The notes beneath the pieces were generated by a model that was not told the origin of the DNA, searched no databases, and saw only the letters and a list, made by a program, of their open reading frames with translations. DNA of 6,326 nt, from NCBI GenBank assembly GCA_024653405.1, contig JANLGB010000039.1, forward strand, positions 7,376 to 13,701. Reading direction: 5' to 3'. Below are positions 4,516-6,326 of this stretch, piece by piece. Within the stretch, counting starts at the first letter, position 1. Every line of letters begins with the position of its first letter. Made by a program: the position numbers and the translations under genes. Source of the DNA: Candidatus Saccharicenans sp. (lineage in GTDB: Bacteria > Acidobacteriota > Aminicenantia > Aminicenantales > Saccharicenantaceae).

Positions 4516-6326
4516 TTAAAACCTGTTACGGTCACCTCTGGAGCGCGGATGGCCGGAACCGTGGGGCCGGCGGTCGTGGAACGAACCGTGGCGACGCTCA
4601 CCGCTGGCCGGGGGACGCGGCCCGGTTTCTTCCAGGGCTTTCTTGCTCAGTCGGATGCGGTTGTTCTCCTCGTCTATGTCGATGACTTTAACCGTCAGGG
4701 TTTGGCCCAGGCTGATTTCATCCTTGATATTGCGGACCCGGTAGGGAGCCACTTCCGAGATATGGAGCAGGCCAACGATGTTGGGCAGGATTTCCACGAA
4801 GGCCCCGTATTCTTCCAGCCTGACCACATTCCCGGTATAGGTCTTGCCCAGTTCCACTTCCACCGTGATTTCCCGGATCATCTGCTTGGCTTTCTCGGCC
4901 GATTCCATGTCGGAAGCGGCGATGGTCACCTTGCCCGTTTCTTCGATGTCGATCTTGGCGTTGGTCTGGGCCACGATCTTCTTGATCATCTTGCCGGCCG
5001 GTCCGATAACATCGGCCACTTTCTCCGGGTTAATGAACAGGATGATAATCCGCGGAGCGTAGGGAGAAAGTTCCGGCCTGGGTTCGGGCAGTACGGCCTT
5101 CATCTTTTCCAGCACCTGGAGCCGGGCCTGGCGCGACTGAGTCAGGGCTTCTCTCAGGATTTGGAGCGGCAGGTAGGGAATCTTGAGGTCGAGCTGAATG
5201 GCGGTGATGCCCTTTTCCGAACCGGTCACCTTGAAATCCATATCGCCGTAATGGTCTTCCAGGCCAGCGATGTCAGTCAGGATGGCGTAACGGTCACCTT
5301 CTTTGACCAGCCCGGTGGCAATTCCGGCCACCACCATCTTGAGCGGGACACCGGCATCCATCAGGGCCAGGACACCGCCGCAGACCGTAGCCATTGACGA
5401 TGAACCGTTGGATTCCAGGATATCGGAGACAATTCTGATGGTATAGGGGAAAGTTTCTTCGTCGGGTATGGCCGGGAGGATTCCCTTCTCGGCCAGGGCC
5501 CCGTGACCGATTTCCCGCCTGCCGGGAGCCCTCATGAAGGACACCTCGCCCACGCAGAAAGGAGGGAAATTATAATGCAGCATGAACCTTTTTTCGGCTT
5601 CTTCGCCCAGTCCATCCAGGCGCTGAACATCTTCAAAGGTGCCCAGGGTAACCGTGGCCAGGCTCTGGGTTTCGCCCCGGGTGAACAGGGCTGAGCCGTG
5701 GGTTCGGGGCAGGAGTCCGACCTCGATGCTGATAGGCCGGAGCTCGTCGAAAGCCCGGCCGTCGGCCCTTTTTCCTTCGTTGATCACCAGCTCCCGGACC
5801 AGCTTTTTCTGCAGGTTGTAGAAAATTTCTTTGGTCTGACTTATTTCTTCGGTATTTTCTTTGGGGATGGCCGCCAGCAGGCGGTTGAGAATCTCTTCGC
5901 TGGCCTTTTCGCTGGCTTTTTTCTGCTTTATCTGGATAGCAGTCAGGAGTTCGGCCCGGATGCTCTCTTCAATCTGCCGGACCTTTTCCGGGTCGGGGGT
6001 CTTGGGCTGAACCGGGAGTTTCTGGAGGTTAAGCTGGCTGAACAGGTCCTTCTGGGCCTGGACGATTTTCTTGATCTCAGCTTCGGCCAACATCAGGCCT
6101 TCCAAAACTTTTTCTTCTTCAACTTCGCTGGCCCCGGCTTCGATCATGCAGATGCCGTCTTCGTTTCCGGCCACCACCATGTTCAGAACCGAGTTCTCCA
6201 GCTGGCTGGCCCGGGGATTGATGATGAACTGCCCGTCAACCAGCCCGACCTTGACCGCTCCCAGGGGAGTGGTGAAGGGGATCTCGGAAAAATACAGGGC
6301 AGCCGAGGCCCCGATAATTCCCAGGG
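4516..6326 (-). CDS. pnp: Polynucleotide phosphorylase (5' end outside window)
   Basis: PNPase degrades RNA from the 3' end by phosphorolysis, as a trimer in the cytoplasm. The frame is open to the right edge, giving 602 visible residues; roughly 120 N-terminal residues are missing compared with the usual ~700. The visible part begins with LGIIGASAALYFSEIPF, from the first RNase PH-like domain. A charged helical linker runs about 80-180. The second RNase PH domain starts near RADGR (186-190) and includes GSALFTRGETQ (210-220), APGRREIGHG (266-275), SNGSSSMATVCGG (305-317) and EDHYGDMDFK (356-365). These keep the phosphate-site serines and the catalytic aspartates known from the E. coli enzyme. 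A KH domain follows with GPAGK (441-445, GxxG kept), then an S1 domain (about 497-564). The last 36 residues (567-602) are rich in Arg, Gly, His and Pro. The ATG at 6180 is internal, not the start. Three pseudopilin genes follow directly. Confidence 0.97.
   Translation of the reverse strand, partial: LGIIGASAALYFSEIPFTTPLGAVKVGLVDGQFIINPRASQLENSVLNMVVAGNEDGICMIEAGASEVEEEKVLEGLMLAEAEIKKIVQAQKDLFSQLNLQKLPVQPKTPDPEKVRQIEESIRAELLTAIQIKQKKASEKASEEILNRLLAAIPKENTEEISQTKEIFYNLQKKLVRELVINEGKRADGRAFDELRPISIEVGLLPRTHGSALFTRGETQSLATVTLGTFEDVQRLDGLGEEAEKRFMLHYNFPPFCVGEVSFMRAPGRREIGHGALAEKGILPAIPDEETFPYTIRIVSDILESNGSSSMATVCGGVLALMDAGVPLKMVVAGIATGLVKEGDRYAILTDIAGLEDHYGDMDFKVTGSEKGITAIQLDLKIPYLPLQILREALTQSRQARLQVLEKMKAVLPEPRPELSPYAPRIIILFINPEKVADVIGPAGKMIKKIVAQTNAKIDIEETGKVTIAASDMESAEKAKQMIREITVEVELGKTYTGNVVRLEEYGAFVEILPNIVGLLHISEVAPYRVRNIKDEISLGQTLTVKVIDIDEENNRIRLSKKALEETGPRPPASGERRHGSFHDRRPHGSGHPRSRGDRNRF

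Noticed and set aside
4549..5397. 282-codon open frame antisense to pnp
   Set aside because: It sits entirely opposite conserved PNPase KH, S1 and catalytic regions, has shadow-like composition (Asp, Phe, Gly, His rich) and no domain motif.

Overview
The window is a piece of a bacterial chromosome of moderately high GC content. It holds two convergent gene groups and possibly the first codons of a divergent gene at the left edge. No RNA gene, mobile element, CRISPR array or phage-like gene was seen. The combination of a eukaryote/archaeal-type prolyl-tRNA synthetase, bacterial pcm and pnp, and a run of three GspG-like pseudopilins suits a deep-branching Gram-negative lineage. Acidobacteriota or Aminicenantota is my guess from recalled similarity of the pseudopilin C-termini. 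It is an inference, not something the sequence proves.

Plus strand, 181-2908. A near-consensus sigma70-type promoter (TTGACA, 17 bp, TATTAT) leads into proS (prolyl-tRNA synthetase), pcm (protein-L-isoaspartate O-methyltransferase) and a secreted DUF192 protein. The genes are spaced 53 and 44 bp apart and probably form one transcription unit. The first covers translation, the second protein repair, and the third is an exported domain of unknown role. The 34-237 region upstream looks like a divergent promoter region: a weaker minus-strand promoter and a ribosome binding site point towards a possible start codon at position 33, reading out of the window.

Minus strand, 6326-2944. The 3' five-sixths of pnp (polynucleotide phosphorylase; its start lies beyond the right edge) is followed after 13 bp by three pseudopilin genes. 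Their separations are 1 and 13 bp, so they are almost certainly co-transcribed with pnp. The first two (170 and 137 aa) are paralogues with the conserved Glu at +5 of the mature protein and a shared C-terminal ALDGT-x-Y-x-x-W ending. The third (205 aa) has a long pre-leader and lacks Glu+5, as expected of a specialised or minor pseudopilin. They presumably build the periplasmic pseudopilus of a type II secretion-like machine, or a type IV pilus-like fibre, whose other parts are not in this window.

The two groups converge with only 35 bp between stop codons (2909-2943), and no convincing terminator is visible there. Most of the window is ordinary housekeeping sequence. The pseudopilin trio linked to pnp is the most interesting part, and I see no strong evidence for an undescribed system.
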